Assembly: GCF_014230055.1 (NCBI RefSeq)
Contig: NZ_JACHVA010000138.1
Location: 108,487-172,486, forward strand
From: Puniceicoccus vermicola
Lineage (GTDB): Bacteria; Verrucomicrobiota; Verrucomicrobiia; Opitutales; Puniceicoccaceae
Length of the DNA: 64,000 nucleotides
Reading direction: 5' to 3'
A program made the translations under genes and the position numbers. The stretch's first letter is position 1. Every line of letters begins with the position of its first letter. Below the pieces are notes generated by a model, which worked only from the letters and a program-made list of their open reading frames with translations, was not told where the DNA came from and made no database searches. Shown here one piece after another: positions 43,363-53,668 of this stretch.

Positions 43363-45207
43363 TCAAATCGCGTCCAACTTGGACAGATCCCGGACCGCTC
43401 CTTGGTCGGCGCTCGTGGCCAGCATTGCGTAGCTCTTCAGAGCATAGGAAACAGCCCGGTCGCGGTTTTCCGGTTTCCATCCTTGGCTTTCGCGATTTGC
43501 CCGGCGTTCAGCCAATACGCTTTCTTCCAAGACGATCTCGATGGATCGCTCCGGAATATCAATGCGGATCAAATCACCGTCCTCGATCAGGCCGATATTG
43601 CCCCCACTGGCAGCTTCGGGCGAAACGTGCCCGATCGACAGACCCGAAGTTCCCCCGGAAAAGCGTCCATCCGTGATCAAGGCACATTGCTTGCCGAGGC
43701 CTTTGGATTTGAGGTAGGAAGTCGGATAGAGCATTTCCTGCATCCCCGGTCCTCCCTTCGGACCTTCATAGCGAATAATGACCACATCGCCGGCCTTCAC
43801 CTCATCCTTCAGTATCCCCGTCACGGCATCGTCCTGGCTTTCGAAAACCTTGGCGGGTCCTTCAAACTTCAGGATCTCCTTATCGACACCTGCGGTTTTC
43901 ACAATGCATCCGTTTTCGGCCAGATTTCCGAAGAGAACCGCGAGCCCACCGTCCTGACTGTAAGCATGAGCCAAGTCCCGAATGCAGCCCTCGGATCGAT
44001 CACTGTCGACCTCCGGCCAACGGCAATCCTGACTAAAGGCCTCGGTCGTCCGAATCCCCGCAGGTCCGGCACGATAAAACTCAATCGCTTTCGTATTCTC
44101 CGGATTGGTGATGTCCCACTCTGCCAACACATCGGCCAAGGTCTTCCCGGCCACGTGGCTGACGTCCGTATGAACGAGTCCCGCTTTGCCGAGCTCGTTC
44201 AATATGCCGAGGACTCCGCCTGCCCGGTGGACATCCTCCATGTGATACTTCGGCATCGACGGCGCGACTTTGCACAGGTGCGGAACCCGTCGCGAAAGAC
44301 GGTCAATATCCGCCATGGTGAAATCGACCTCGCCTTCCCGCGCCGCGGCGAGGAGGTGGAGAACCGTGTTCGTCGACCCCCCCATGGCGATGTCGAGAGT
44401 CATAGCATTCTCAAAGGCGCGGAAGCTGGCGACATTCCGGGGCAGCACCGAGTCGTCGTCCTCCTTGTAATACCGATGACACAAATTGACGATTCGCTTC
44501 CCTGCGTTTTCAAACAGCTCCTTGCGATCCGCGTGAGTCGCCAACATGGAGCCATTCCCCGGCTGCGAGAGTCCAAGAGCCTCGGTCAGGCAGTTCATCG
44601 AGTTGGCCGTGAACATCCCCGAGCAGGAGCCGCAGGTCGGGCAAGCCGAACGCTCAACCTGTTCGGTCTGGGCATCGGAGACCTGCGGATCGGCAGCCTG
44701 CACCATGGCATCGACCAAATCGAGCTTCACCTCCTGATCGGCCAACCGAGTCTTCCCCGCCTCCATCGGCCCGCCGGAGACAAAGACCACCGGAATGTTC
44801 AGCCGCAGCGAAGCCATCAGCATCCCCGGAGTGATCTTGTCACAGTTTGAAATGCAGACCATGGCGTCGGCGCAATGGGCGTTGACCATATACTCGACGG
44901 AGTCGGCAATCAGCTCCCGTGAGGGTAGCGAATAGAGCATCCCTCCGTGTCCCATGGCGATCCCATCATCGACAGCAATGGTGTTGAACTCCTTGGCCAC
45001 ACCTCCGGCCTCCTCAATGCTACGGGCCACCAGCTGCCCCATATCCTTGAGGTGTACGTGGCCGGGCACGAACTGGGTGAAGGAATTCACGACGGCGACA
45101 ATCGGCTTCCCGAAGTCCCCATCGGTCATACCGGTCGCCCGCCACAATGCGCGCGCACCCGCCATGTTTCTTCCTGCCGTGGTAGTCGTTGAACGAAGTT
45201 TAACCAT
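43363..45207 (-). CDS. ilvD: Dihydroxy-acid dehydratase
   Basis: This 614-residue protein is full length for IlvD (E. coli 616). It dehydrates 2,3-dihydroxy acids in valine, leucine and isoleucine synthesis. The start [20 protein letters not shown] is classical. Iron-sulphur ligands include the Cys in [13 protein letters not shown] (118, 122) and the later [19 protein letters not shown]; metal-binding [11 protein letters not shown] lies at 80-90. [20 protein letters not shown] is the C-terminal signature. It is alone on its strand; the other ilv genes are not in the window. Confidence 0.96.
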   Translation of the reverse strand: MVKLRSTTTTAGRNMAGARALWRATGMTDGDFGKPIVAVVNSFTQFVPGHVHLKDMGQLVARSIEEAGGVAKEFNTIAVDDGIAMGHGGMLYSLPSRELIADSVEYMVNAHCADAMVCISNCDKITPGMLMASLRLNIPVVFVSGGPMEAGKTRLADQEVKLDLVDAMVQAADPQVSDAQTEQVERSACPTCGSCSGMFTANSMNCLTEALGLSQPGNGSMLATHADRKELFENAGKRIVNLCHRYYKEDDDSVLPRNVASFRAFENAMTLDIAMGGSTNTVLHLLAAAREGEVDFTMADIDRLSRRVPHLCKVAPSMPKYHMEDVHRAGGVLGILNELGKAGLVHTDVSHVAGKTLADVLAEWDITNPENTKAIEFYRAGPAGIRTTEAFSQDCRWPEVDSDRSEGCIRDLAHAYSQDGGLAVLFGNLAENGCIVKTAGVDKEILKFEGPAKVFESQDDAVTGILKDEVKAGDVVIIRYEGPKGGPGMQEMLYPTSYLKSKGLGKQCALITDGRFSGGTSGLSIGHVSPEAASGGNIGLIEDGDLIRIDIPERSIEIVLEESVLAERRANRESQGWKPENRDRAVSYALKSYAMLATSADQGAVRDLSKLDAI

Positions 45208-45551
45208 CTCTCTGCTTGTCTAAAATTTGAAAATCTCCCGACCACATCCACACTCCTAACCAGAGCGCGAACGCCGGGACGAATCGTCTACAATGGGATT
45301 TTCAGGTCCTGAGAACAAACCAAAAAACCGGACCCGATCTTTGGAGCTTCGGAGTGCAACGACCCGTGCGGGGAGTTTTCGAACGAAACGATCTGACTGC
45401 CCTCGGTGTTTCGGAAGCGCAGCGCGTCAGCCTGCGTGCGGACCCCCAAAGAATGTTCCGAGAGCACAGCCAGATCGGCTCCTCGTCTCCTCCAATTTCC
45501 GAACGAGGAGGTTTTACAAACCTCGTAAACTGACTCTACTCTCCAGTAACC
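45208..45551. other. Intergenic region, no recognised feature
   Basis: The 344 bases between ilvD and the divergent tspO-like gene show no gene, no hairpin repeat of the families seen elsewhere and no clear operator. A TCAGG-T-CCTGA palindrome lies at about 45301. It is presumably the promoter region of both genes. Confidence 0.5.
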
Positions 45552-46025
45552 ATGCGAAACTGGATCACTCTTCTCTTCTTTCTCCTCGCCGCCTTCGCAG
45601 TCGCTGGCATCGGCGGCTACGCGACGGCGTCCAGTGTTCAGGAATGGTATCCCGATCTGACCAAACCTTCTTGGAACCCTCCGAAGTGGGTCTTCGGTCC
45701 CGCCTGGACCCTTCTCTTCATTCTCATGAGCGTCGCGATTTGGCGGGCCTGGAGCCGATGCCGCGATCAAGGGCAACCTTCCCGCTCCCTCCTCGTTCTG
45801 CACGGAATCCAACTCGGACTGAACGCTCTCTGGTCGATTCTCTTCTTTGGACTCCGTCGCCCCGACCTCGCCCTCATTGAGATCTTCGTCCTCCTCCTCT
45901 TCCTTCTCGCCCTCCAAGTCCGACTCTTCCGCATCGACCACACCGCCGGCTGGCTCTGGTCCCCCTACCTCGCCTGGGTCTCTTTCGCAACGACCCTGAA
46001 TTTCGCCATTTGGCACCTCAACTGA
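45552..46025 (+). CDS. TspO/MBR-family membrane protein
   Basis: This 157-residue protein has five hydrophobic helices and the family motifs WYPDLTKPSWNPPKWVFGPA (about 33-52), followed by WTLLFILMSVAIW, then LNALWSILFFGLRRPDLA and a final YLAWVSFATTLNFAIWHLN. Trp-rich WNPP and W-S/F-A/N-F-x-I-W motifs mark TspO. TspO binds porphyrins, cholesterol-like ligands and similar compounds, and in bacteria it often senses stress or light. Neighbours give no further hint. Confidence 0.9.
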   Translation: MRNWITLLFFLLAAFAVAGIGGYATASSVQEWYPDLTKPSWNPPKWVFGPAWTLLFILMSVAIWRAWSRCRDQGQPSRSLLVLHGIQLGLNALWSILFFGLRRPDLALIEIFVLLLFLLALQVRLFRIDHTAGWLWSPYLAWVSFATTLNFAIWHLN

Positions 46026-46084
46026 GAGCCCGCGGGCCCTACTCCGAGTCAAAAGTCCCATCGATTTCCAGCTCTCCCCGTAGT

Positions 46085-46965
46085 CGAGAGCTTTAGCTCC
46101 CCGACCGTAGGAGCAGGCCCCGCAATCCGGAAATCGGCGGCTAAAGCAGCCGGTCCTTGGAAGAATTCGTCGCAACCATGGGCCGTCATGTACCCTGGCA
46201 CCGCATCCGAAAAAGTACTTCCATGGATAAAGGCAAAGTAGTGAGAGCTTCCAGCTCTCTCACCCGTAGGAGCGGCCGCCTCAATCCGGAAATCGGCTGC
46301 TAATGCAGCCGGTCCTTGGAAGGATTCGTCGCAACCATGGGCCGTCATGAACCTTGGCACCGCATCCGAAAAAGTACTGCCATGGATAAAGACAAAGTAG
46401 TGAGAGCTTCCAGCTCTCTCACCCGTAGGAGCGGCCTCCGCAATCCGGAAATCGGCTGCTAATGCAGCCGGTCCTTGGAAGGATTCGTCGCAACCATGGG
46501 CCGTCATGAACCTTGGCACCGCATCCGAAAAAGTATGGCACCGCATCCGAAAAAGTACTGCCATGGATAAAGACAAAGTAGTGAGAGCTTCCAGCTCTCT
46601 CACCCGTAGGAGCGGCCTCCGCAATCCGGAGAATCGGCAGCTGAAGCATCCGGTCCTTGGAAGGATTCGTCGCAACCATGGGCCGTCATGTACCCTGGCA
46701 CCACATACGAAAAAGTACTGCCATGGATAAAGGCAAAGTAGTGAGAGCTTCCAGCTCTCTCACCCGTAGGAGCGGCATCCGCAATCCGGAAATCGGCAGC
46801 TAATGCAGCCGGTCCTTGGAAGGATTCGTCGCAACCATGGGCCGTCATGCACCCTCGCACCGTATCCGAAAAAGTACTGCCATGGATAAAGGCAGAGTAG
46901 TGAGAGCTTCCAGCTCTCTCACCCGTAGGAGCGGCCTCCGCAATGCGAGAATCGGCAGCTGAAGT
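46085..46965. repeat. Tandem repeat, about 160-bp unit, five copies
   Basis: GTGAGAGCTTCCAGCTCTC recurs at 46241, 46400, 46581, 46741 and 46900 (spacings 159, 181, 160, 159). Each unit carries the GAGAGCT-TCC-AGCTCTC hairpin, a GTAGGAGCGGCCTCCGCAA segment, the hairpin GGCTGC-TAAT-GCAGCC or a decayed form, CATGGGCCGTCATG and CCATGG. The 181 spacing comes from a direct 22-bp duplication (46515-46536 and 46537-46558). The minus-strand frames across it are repetitive by-products. Confidence 0.93.
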
Positions 46966-47086
46966 CCGCCCCGCCTGCCCCTCCGCTCTCAAAAAACTCC
47001 CCCGTTCAGACCAAAGACCAGATTCATCCTAGCTGCGGGCAATGCCCTAGGATGCCAAAAAAAATTCAATAGGCTGAAAGCCTACG

Positions 47087-48295
47087 TCAACCTAAACCCT
47101 TTACCGCCGCTTTTCCGGCCACCGTCCCCGTTGCAAAGCATCCTTGCATCAAATATCCACCCGTCGGCGCTTCCCAGTCCACCATTTCTCCCGCACAATA
47201 GATCCCCGGCCAGCTTTTGAGCATAAGGTTTTCATCCAACTCCGACCAAGCCACTCCTCCTGCCGTGGAGATCGCCTCCTCCACTGGACGGGGACCGCGT
47301 AGCGGAATCCGACAAGACTTGGCCGCTCGGGCCAGTGACTCGGCATCGGAAAACTCGCCGTAGAGCTGTCTCAGAATCGCACAGGCAGCCACCGGAAGCT
47401 TCCAGCGCAACTGCGCCTCCCGAAAAAAGTTCCTCCGAGCCGACTCCATTTTCGCCACCATGCGCTCGACTGTGAATACGGGCTTGAAATCAATCGTGAG
47501 CTCCGGCGAATCCATTCCCCGCAGCGCCGGACCCAGCCGATACAGCGGAGCCCCCTCGAAGCCATAACGAGTCACCATCAATTCCCCCGGCTCTTCGTGG
47601 TCGCCGGCCCGCAACCGCAAATGATGCAGCGGCCGCCCTTCGGCCTCGGCCAGAGTCTCCGGAGCCCAATCACATTCCCAACCGCAATTCGCGGCCTCAA
47701 GGGGATTCACCCGGATCCCAAGATCTTCCAGAATCCGCACCCATCCCCCATCCGAACCCGTTTCCGGCCACGAGGCTCCGCCCAGAGCAAGGACCACGGC
47801 ATCATGGCGGACGCTGCGCTCTTCCGCATCGACGCCAAAATCCACCATCCACCCCGCTCCATCCCGACGTAAGCCGAGAAAGCGGTGCTGCACTGCAAAC
47901 TGCACCCCGCGACTCTTCAATTTCGCGACCCAGCGCCGCAGTAGCGGTGCAGCCTTCTTCATCACCGGAAAAACCTTTCCGCCAGAGGCTTCAAACGTTT
48001 CGACTCCCAATCCCGCAGACCACTCCCGGAGCGCTCGACTGTCAAATCCCCGCAAATATTCTTCCCAGCGCTCCCGAGGAAAATCACCGCCCGAATACTG
48101 GCCCAGAAACGCGTCAAAGTCCGCCCCGTTGGTCAAATTGAGCCCACTCTTCCCAGCCAATAGAAACTTCCGTCCCACCGAGCGCTTGTGCTCGTAAACG
48201 GTCACCCCGACTCCTGCCTCAGCCGCCACTTCAGCCGCCCGCAACCCCGCTGGCCCCCCTCCGATGATCGCGACCGACTGAGAAAACTCGTTCAT
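47087..48295 (-). CDS. Flavoprotein of the HI0933/BaiN family
   Basis: This 402-residue protein has the FAD dinucleotide-binding motif [20 protein letters not shown] at about 8-27. [20 protein letters not shown] follows as the family-specific second motif, and [17 protein letters not shown] (about 164-180) and [33 protein letters not shown] at the end complete the pattern. It belongs to the PP_4765-like branch. BaiN-type enzymes reduce bile acid derivatives in gut bacteria; most members have no known substrate. It is isolated between two repeat arrays. Confidence 0.88.
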   Translation of the reverse strand: MNEFSQSVAIIGGGPAGLRAAEVAAEAGVGVTVYEHKRSVGRKFLLAGKSGLNLTNGADFDAFLGQYSGGDFPRERWEEYLRGFDSRALREWSAGLGVETFEASGGKVFPVMKKAAPLLRRWVAKLKSRGVQFAVQHRFLGLRRDGAGWMVDFGVDAEERSVRHDAVVLALGGASWPETGSDGGWVRILEDLGIRVNPLEAANCGWECDWAPETLAEAEGRPLHHLRLRAGDHEEPGELMVTRYGFEGAPLYRLGPALRGMDSPELTIDFKPVFTVERMVAKMESARRNFFREAQLRWKLPVAACAILRQLYGEFSDAESLARAAKSCRIPLRGPRPVEEAISTAGGVAWSELDENLMLKSWPGIYCAGEMVDWEAPTGGYLMQGCFATGTVAGKAAVKGLG

Positions 48296-48344
48296 CTCCT
48301 CAGAGCACCGGAGCGAGCGACACTACGCAAGCCCTAGTCCAAGG

Positions 48345-49150
48345 TGACTGAAGCACCTTGCCTCAATCTGCCCCCTCTAACGCACACAGGCGAGCCGCCT
48401 GTGCTACTTTTCCACCCCGGACTTCTCCAACGGGACGGATTGAAATCCGCGCTCCAATACCCTGCACCTTCTTTGCCATTAAGTGAATTCTCGATCCTCT
48501 TAACCGCCAGAACCCACGGCCTTCCTCACAGCCCCACGCATACGCATCCACATCGCTTGCATTAGTCGTCGCGGTCATTGCACGTCCCACGCCTCAAGCC
48601 TCACGGACCACATCCCACATCCCAAGTCCCACGCCCCACGCCCCATTATCTTTGCACCAACGGTGCAAAACCCGTCAGCCCGGGGCAACGCCCCGGGTAC
48701 GCTGATCCGCCCGTCCATCCCGAGCCCTGAAAGGACGAAGCTCCCCGAACCCTCCCTACCCCACTCCGGACGCTACGGAATGACGCCCTTTCAGGGCTAT
48801 GAATTGGAGAAAAATCCCGAAACCCAGGGCGTTGCCCTGGGCTCTCCGGTAGGTACGCCTTTGGCGCGAAAGGATCTCAAGACGCTCCGGCGGAGAGGCA
48901 ACGCGATGGGCGTAGCTGAAGCTCCGGCCCTACATCCGTACCACAGGCTGCCAGCCTGTGTCCCAACGCAGAGAAACCTCTCTCCATCACCGAAGGTCCG
49001 TCCCACTCTCCGCAGATCAAACTCCTCTCTAGAAATCCCCAGATCGGTGAGGCGACTCTCGCGCAGCTGAAGCTGCGGCTCTACTTCCTCTCCCGTAGTC
49101 GAGAGCTTCAGCTCCCCGACCGAAGGAGCAGGGTGCTCAGGTACAAGCGT
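48345..49150. repeat. Hairpin repeat field (family B plus related units)
   Basis: GCACC-AAC-GGTGC (48654-48666), the GTCAGCCCGGGGCAACGCCC marker, GCCCTTTCAGGGC near 48787, CCCAGGGC-GTT-GCCCTGGG near 48823, GCGCCAAAGGCG-type stems, CAGGCTGCCAGCCTG near 48950, and near 49062 GCAGCTGAAGCTGC with GAGAGCTTCAGCTC. From 49151 to 49347 nothing further is recognised except an AT-rich stretch before the PadR gene. Confidence 0.8.
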
Positions 49151-49347
49151 ATCCCACATTTTTACCCACTCACAATCCAACTGAGGAAATTCATATCCCC
49201 GTGCCCAGTTCCCGCGATTCGATAAATTCCCCATCCGTTCGTTTTTGTACTTCCTCTTTTCTCCCATAGAGGCACCCATCCTCGATTTTCGAAACCTGGA
49301 GCAAGAACTACTCGACATTGACCTATTCTTTATTAAATAGTAGCTAA

Positions 49348-49683
49348 ATGAAATCGAATCCTCTTAGCTCTTGGGAAACGCAAGTTCGCAAGGGGATTCT
49401 TGAATATCTGGTCTTGGAGGAACTGGCGATCGAGGACGGCTACGGATACGACGTGTTACAACGCATCCGGAAGCGTCCGGCTATGGAAGTAACGGAGAGC
49501 GCGGTGTATCCTATTTTAAATCGCTTGGCCAAGGAGGGGCTCCTGAGTTCGGTTCGGGAGGAATCCCGTCTCGGTCCGCCCCGACGACGCTATACTGTAA
49601 CTTCGCTCGGGAGAGTTCGCTTGCTGAAGATGAAACACTTCATCGAAGAGCTCGAAAAAGGACTAAAACCGCATCGCCCTTAA
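49348..49683 (+). CDS. PadR-family transcriptional regulator
   Basis: This 111-residue protein has the winged-helix pattern of PadR: QVRKGILEYLVLEELAIEDG, YGYDVLQRIRKRPAMEVTES, AVYPILNRLAKEGLLSSVRE, RLGPPRRRYTVTSLGRVRLL. YGYDVLQRI and VYPILNRLAKEGLL are strongly diagnostic. It lies 31 bases before a gene whose product begins with a HAAS domain; PadR and HAAS genes are commonly paired, with the HAAS protein sensing and PadR repressing. It likely controls this four-gene operon. Confidence 0.92.
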   Translation: MKSNPLSSWETQVRKGILEYLVLEELAIEDGYGYDVLQRIRKRPAMEVTESAVYPILNRLAKEGLLSSVREESRLGPPRRRYTVTSLGRVRLLKMKHFIEELEKGLKPHRP

Positions 49684-49714
49684 AATCCGAAACCCACTTT
49701 TACGAACGAAAGAC

Positions 49715-50590
49715 ATGATGAACCTGGATAAACCCGAATTGAAAGCACTCCGCGACTATCTCGACGCGGTGGAAGAGGCCTTAGCGGCCTCCGGTTCCGC
49801 GCCGGAGGATATCGCGGAGATCAAAAGCGAGATCTGTGCGCATGTCGCCACCCAGCTCGGGGAAAGTCCTCACTCGCCCGAGGCCGTCGAAGAGGTAGTA
49901 CGCCAACTGGACAGTCCGGAAAGTTACCGCGAGGAGCCCGACGATGAAAGCGGGTCGCATACGATTTTGCGAAAACCTCTCAAGAGAAAGCTTCGTCCGT
50001 GGATGATCATTGTCGGAGGCCTCGGAATCCTGGCCCTCCTATTGATCGGCCTGCTGATCGTCTTCGCGACGATCTTCATCCAAAAGAGAAACGAAATCGT
50101 CGTCGCCGAGAAGCAAATCGATCAGGCGGCAGCCCAGGTTCAAGTCGTTCTCCAACGCCGCTACGATTTGATCCCGAATCTGGTGGAAACGGTAAAGGGA
50201 TACGCGGCGCATGAATCACAAACCCTCCGAGCGGTCACCGAACTCCGAGCCCAATGGAGTCAAGCAGAGTCTCCCGAACAAAAACGAGCGCTCTCGATCA
50301 AGCTAGAGCCTCAAATCGGAAAGATCATGGCCATTGCCGAAGACTATCCCGATTTGAAGGCCAACCAAAATTTCCTGATGCTGCAAACCCAACTGGAGGG
50401 CACGGAAAACCGAATCGCGGTCGAACGTCGGCGGTTCAATCTGATGCTCCGCGATTACAACGCGTTGATCGATCTGTTTCCCGGGAACCTCGTTGCGATG
50501 ACATTAAACTACGAACCGCGCGAACAGTATTTCGAAGCCTTACCCGAAGCAGGGACGTCTCCCAAAGTAGATTTTTCACCCGGCGAATGA
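49715..50590 (+). CDS. HAAS-LemA fusion membrane protein
   Basis: This 291-residue protein joins two domains. Residues about 1-72 look like HAAS (helical, LKALRDYLDAVEEALAASGS, DIAEIKSEICAHVATQLGE, EEVVRQLDSPESYREE). A membrane helix at about 95-118 is followed by a LemA domain: NEIVVAEKQIDQAAAQVQVV, LQRRYDLIPNLVETVKGYAA, and FNLMLRDYNALIDLFPGN, which is diagnostic. LemA alone normally has one N-terminal helix. The stop overlaps the next start (ATGA at 50587-50590). LemA proteins accompany TPM proteins, as here. Confidence 0.87.
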   Translation: MMNLDKPELKALRDYLDAVEEALAASGSAPEDIAEIKSEICAHVATQLGESPHSPEAVEEVVRQLDSPESYREEPDDESGSHTILRKPLKRKLRPWMIIVGGLGILALLLIGLLIVFATIFIQKRNEIVVAEKQIDQAAAQVQVVLQRRYDLIPNLVETVKGYAAHESQTLRAVTELRAQWSQAESPEQKRALSIKLEPQIGKIMAIAEDYPDLKANQNFLMLQTQLEGTENRIAVERRRFNLMLRDYNALIDLFPGNLVAMTLNYEPREQYFEALPEAGTSPKVDFSPGE

Positions 50591-51165
50591 TGAGGACCCC
50601 TAAACGACTAATCTCGAAAAATCTACTCCTCAGGATCAGTTTTTCCTTTTGGTCCGTCGCTCCTCTTATCGCAGAAACAGCAATACCGGATAAAAGCGAG
50701 CAGCCGATAGAATGGGAGCAAAAACGATTCAGCCCGGGCGCTGGGAAGTATCAAAACACTCAACTTGCCGCCGATGACGAGATCCGCCGAGTAACCCTCA
50801 TGATCGACGTCGAGGAAGCACATATTCATCCCCGTTGGAATAGTATGGTGGATATCGCGCTAACGGACATGGATGGCAGTATGCGAGTTCGGTTCTGGGT
50901 TTCACATTCAGTCAAAAAAGTCGGAAAGTCTGCCGTGCGGATCTATCGCGACGATGAATCCGAGAAACCACACTACCTGGATTCACAAGGACTGAAAGAC
51001 TATGTGGGCGAGCATGAACTGACTATTGAAATCGATGACGAGGGAAACATGAGTTTCCTCGTGAATGGAGAGATTCTCGAAACTCACCAAAAGAACTTCC
51101 GAATCGAAGGGGTTGAGATCACCGTGGTCGGAACGACTGCCGACGTAGCTTGGGCAATCGAATGA
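50587..51165 (+). CDS. Exported protein of unknown function
   Basis: The start at 50587 is coupled to the LemA stop by an ATGA overlap; a second ATG follows directly. The 192-residue product has a signal peptide (about 10-30) and a mature domain that looks like a beta-sandwich with acidic loops (MIDVEEAHIHPRWNSMVDIA, MRVRFWVSHSVKKVGKSAVR, EHELTIEIDDEGNMSFLVNG). FLVNG-type strands resemble LamG/concanavalin-like sugar-binding domains. I do not recognise a family. Its stop overlaps the TPM gene start (51162-51165). Confidence 0.7.
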   Translation: MMRTPKRLISKNLLLRISFSFWSVAPLIAETAIPDKSEQPIEWEQKRFSPGAGKYQNTQLAADDEIRRVTLMIDVEEAHIHPRWNSMVDIALTDMDGSMRVRFWVSHSVKKVGKSAVRIYRDDESEKPHYLDSQGLKDYVGEHELTIEIDDEGNMSFLVNGEILETHQKNFRIEGVEITVVGTTADVAWAIE

Positions 51166-53156
51166 ACGACCGGAAGCCTAACACTACCCCACCAGGCTTC
51201 ATGTCTTCCAACTATAGAATCATGAACAAGTATCTCCGGATCCTCTTTTTCTCACTGGTTTTCCTAGGATTCGTGGGCTGCTCGGAGAACCCGACGAACG
51301 AAAAAGAAGATCTATCGAATTTCCCGGACCGCCCCAAAAACCATCCGTTCTTTCACAACTCCTCCACACTGCAGTCGATCAACGAAGTGGCCATTGGGGA
51401 CCTGGAACGAGCTCAACGGTATACAGGGATCGAATACGCCATGGTCCTTATGGAGAAGCTTCCATCCGGATACACCGCCGAAACGGCAGCCGTCGAGATT
51501 TTCGACCAATGGGGAATCGGACGGGAGCATGACGGTCGCGGAGTCCTGTATCTTTTCGTCGAAGAGGACGGTGTCCTAAAAATCGAAGTCGGCTACGCCC
51601 TCGAAGAAGTGTTTCCTGACGCCTTTGTCGGTTCTTTTCAAGAAACCCTCAAAGACTACTATCGCGGCGAGTATTTCGGCGATGTCGTCAGCAGCATGAT
51701 CATCAACATGATGCGGCGAGCGCAAGGAGCGGACGTCCAGGCGATGATCGCGGATTTTCGAGGAGGGCTACCCGTAACAGAAGAAGCCTCTCAGATGGCT
51801 CGCGACGACTATCTGTCGGGGGGAGCCGGTGTCACCGAGAGCGAATTTATCCGCAACCGCACGGAAAGACTCCGCAACGTTGTGTTCCTCGGCGAGGATG
51901 AACGTCGTCTCTACGACAAGGACCCCGATGTGGAGACGGTCGTAAAGCGTTACCTCGAATCCCTGAAGCAAGGAATCAACGACCCATATCTTCCTCTCCT
52001 CACCGAAGGCAGCCAATTCATGAGAATGGAGTATCCAAAGAACTCTGGGTTTCAGAAGAATGCCTATCGTCGCTTCAGTGGACCGTACAAGATCGATCAG
52101 TCGGGCGACTATGCAGCGGTGCGTTTTGAAAGACCTGACGTTATGCCGATTCTTCTACGCAAGGACAATGACGGCGACTGGCAGGCCGACATCACGAAGT
52201 CGTGGGCCTACAGCCAAGCCACCAACAATCTGAAGACGATGAATCCCGCCTATGGGGACCACGCGTGGATATTCGCCTGGCAGCCGGAGTTCCTCGAACC
52301 CGAAGTCCCCGCAACGCCGCTTCCACTAGCGAAAGAGAAATCCCTAGTGGCTGAAATCGAACGTCTCGAAACTGCCATAGAAAAAAATCCGGAAGATGCA
52401 GACAACTACTTCGAGTTGGCGGACCTCTTCTACTTCGAGTGCTATTGGATTCGCGACGCGATGCAGCTGATCGAACAGGGCCTAGAGTATGACCCCAGGA
52501 ACAACCTATACCGTAAACGCTACATCGATTTTGCCTATCGCTATCCAGACCTAAGCCATATTGCCCGCCATCGAGAGGCGATCTTCACTTACGACCCCGG
52601 AGACTTTCTCAACATCAATTCTTATCGGCGGCTCCTCAAACGAAACCGACCTGCGGGATATGAGATGAAAATAGATCTTCTCGACAATGTTGAGGACCGC
52701 AAGCTACTCCCCCGATTCCCGTTTGCCTTATCGGCTGATTCCGCGAGGTATAAGCGACAGACCTTCTACGTTTCGAATCCGCGAGGCACAAATCGCATCC
52801 GTGTGAACTATCGTTTCTTCGCCGCGCAGTGGCACGACCGGTTTACCCCTCAGACTCGAATCTACCTCTACGACTCCGAACAAGAATCCGAGTTTGGACT
52901 CACGCTAACCCAGACCGTTCCAAACGGACCGATCATCGTAGCCCCAATGACTGGCGATGAGTCTCTTGGATTTGATCCGAGAGAATTTCCCTCGGATCAG
53001 CCCATCAACTTCGAATTCGATTGGACAGCTGGAAAAGAAATTGCGCTATTGATCGACAATGAGAAAGTCTTGGAGATGCCATCGACTCTAACCCCTTGGC
53101 AAGTCATCACATATCAAAGATCCGGAAGCAGCATTATCGACTTCCAGAGCGATTAG
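51162..53156 (+). CDS. TPM-domain lipoprotein with C-terminal extension
   Basis: The ATG at 51162 overlaps the previous stop and gives 664 residues; the ATG at 51222 (MNKYLRILFFSLVFLGFVGC) would give a standard lipoprotein signal, so the true start may be there. GFVGC is the lipobox. A TPM domain follows (QSINEVAIGDLERAQRYTGI, DGRGVLYLFVEEDGVLKIEV, VGYALEEVFPDAFVG). The remainder, about 450 residues, holds a mixed domain, TPR-like helices (ETAIEKNPEDADNYFELADL) and a C-terminal beta domain with ITYQRSGSS. TPM proteins often act in membrane-protein repair or phosphatase-like roles. It pairs with LemA here. Confidence 0.82.
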   Translation: MNDRKPNTTPPGFMSSNYRIMNKYLRILFFSLVFLGFVGCSENPTNEKEDLSNFPDRPKNHPFFHNSSTLQSINEVAIGDLERAQRYTGIEYAMVLMEKLPSGYTAETAAVEIFDQWGIGREHDGRGVLYLFVEEDGVLKIEVGYALEEVFPDAFVGSFQETLKDYYRGEYFGDVVSSMIINMMRRAQGADVQAMIADFRGGLPVTEEASQMARDDYLSGGAGVTESEFIRNRTERLRNVVFLGEDERRLYDKDPDVETVVKRYLESLKQGINDPYLPLLTEGSQFMRMEYPKNSGFQKNAYRRFSGPYKIDQSGDYAAVRFERPDVMPILLRKDNDGDWQADITKSWAYSQATNNLKTMNPAYGDHAWIFAWQPEFLEPEVPATPLPLAKEKSLVAEIERLETAIEKNPEDADNYFELADLFYFECYWIRDAMQLIEQGLEYDPRNNLYRKRYIDFAYRYPDLSHIARHREAIFTYDPGDFLNINSYRRLLKRNRPAGYEMKIDLLDNVEDRKLLPRFPFALSADSARYKRQTFYVSNPRGTNRIRVNYRFFAAQWHDRFTPQTRIYLYDSEQESEFGLTLTQTVPNGPIIVAPMTGDESLGFDPREFPSDQPINFEFDWTAGKEIALLIDNEKVLEMPSTLTPWQVITYQRSGSSIIDFQSD

Positions 53157-53229
53157 GTCTTAGAGAGAAAGCAGAGATCACGGAGAATTGGGGATCGATG
53201 AGCCCAGCGAGTGGTTCGGTTCTGTTCGG

Positions 53230-53440
53230 TAAATGATCTCTTCCGTACCACAGGCTGCCAGCCTGTGTCCGAGTGCCGCGCTCCCTGAATCAATCGATTT
53301 CAGAAAACGCCCAATACTTTTCTTATTTTGGCACGGCTCTGAGGACACTCCGGCAGAGAGGCGACGCTAGCGCAGCTGAAGCTGCGGCCCTACTCCTCTT
53401 CCGTAGTCGAGAGCTTCAGCTCCCCGACCGTTTGAGTGGA
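53230..53440. repeat. Hairpin repeat field (short)
   Basis: CACAGGCTGCCAGCCTGTG near 53242 (an 8-bp stem), GCAGCTGAAGCTGC near 53372, and a GTCGAGAGCTTCAGCTCCCC element near 53407. The stretch 53441-53668 shows nothing recognised. Confidence 0.72.
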
Positions 53441-53668
53441 TAGCTGGTGAGCAAGCGCGCCTCACCGTCAACTTGCCCATCCTTGCGGTGCTCCCCCATT
53501 TTTGCAGGCCCGAAACTCATCCTGCCACAGAAGGACTCTGTGATCCGATCCCCTTCCCCAGCAACGAACCGAGAATACACTGAAGATTTCCCAGAGGGAT
53601 GCGGGCGTCCTCGAGGCTACCCCACACATTACACCATCTGGGGATAACCGATGTACTCGTACGATCTG

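Noticed and set aside
45288..46175. 295-codon minus-strand frame
   Set aside because: It overlaps the well-supported TspO gene in antisense and runs into the repeat array; composition is not protein-like.
46049..46675. Long minus-strand reading frame rich in RILPRTGC-type repeats
   Set aside because: It follows the 160-bp tandem DNA repeat; its peptide repeats are by-products, with no ribosome site or other protein signal.
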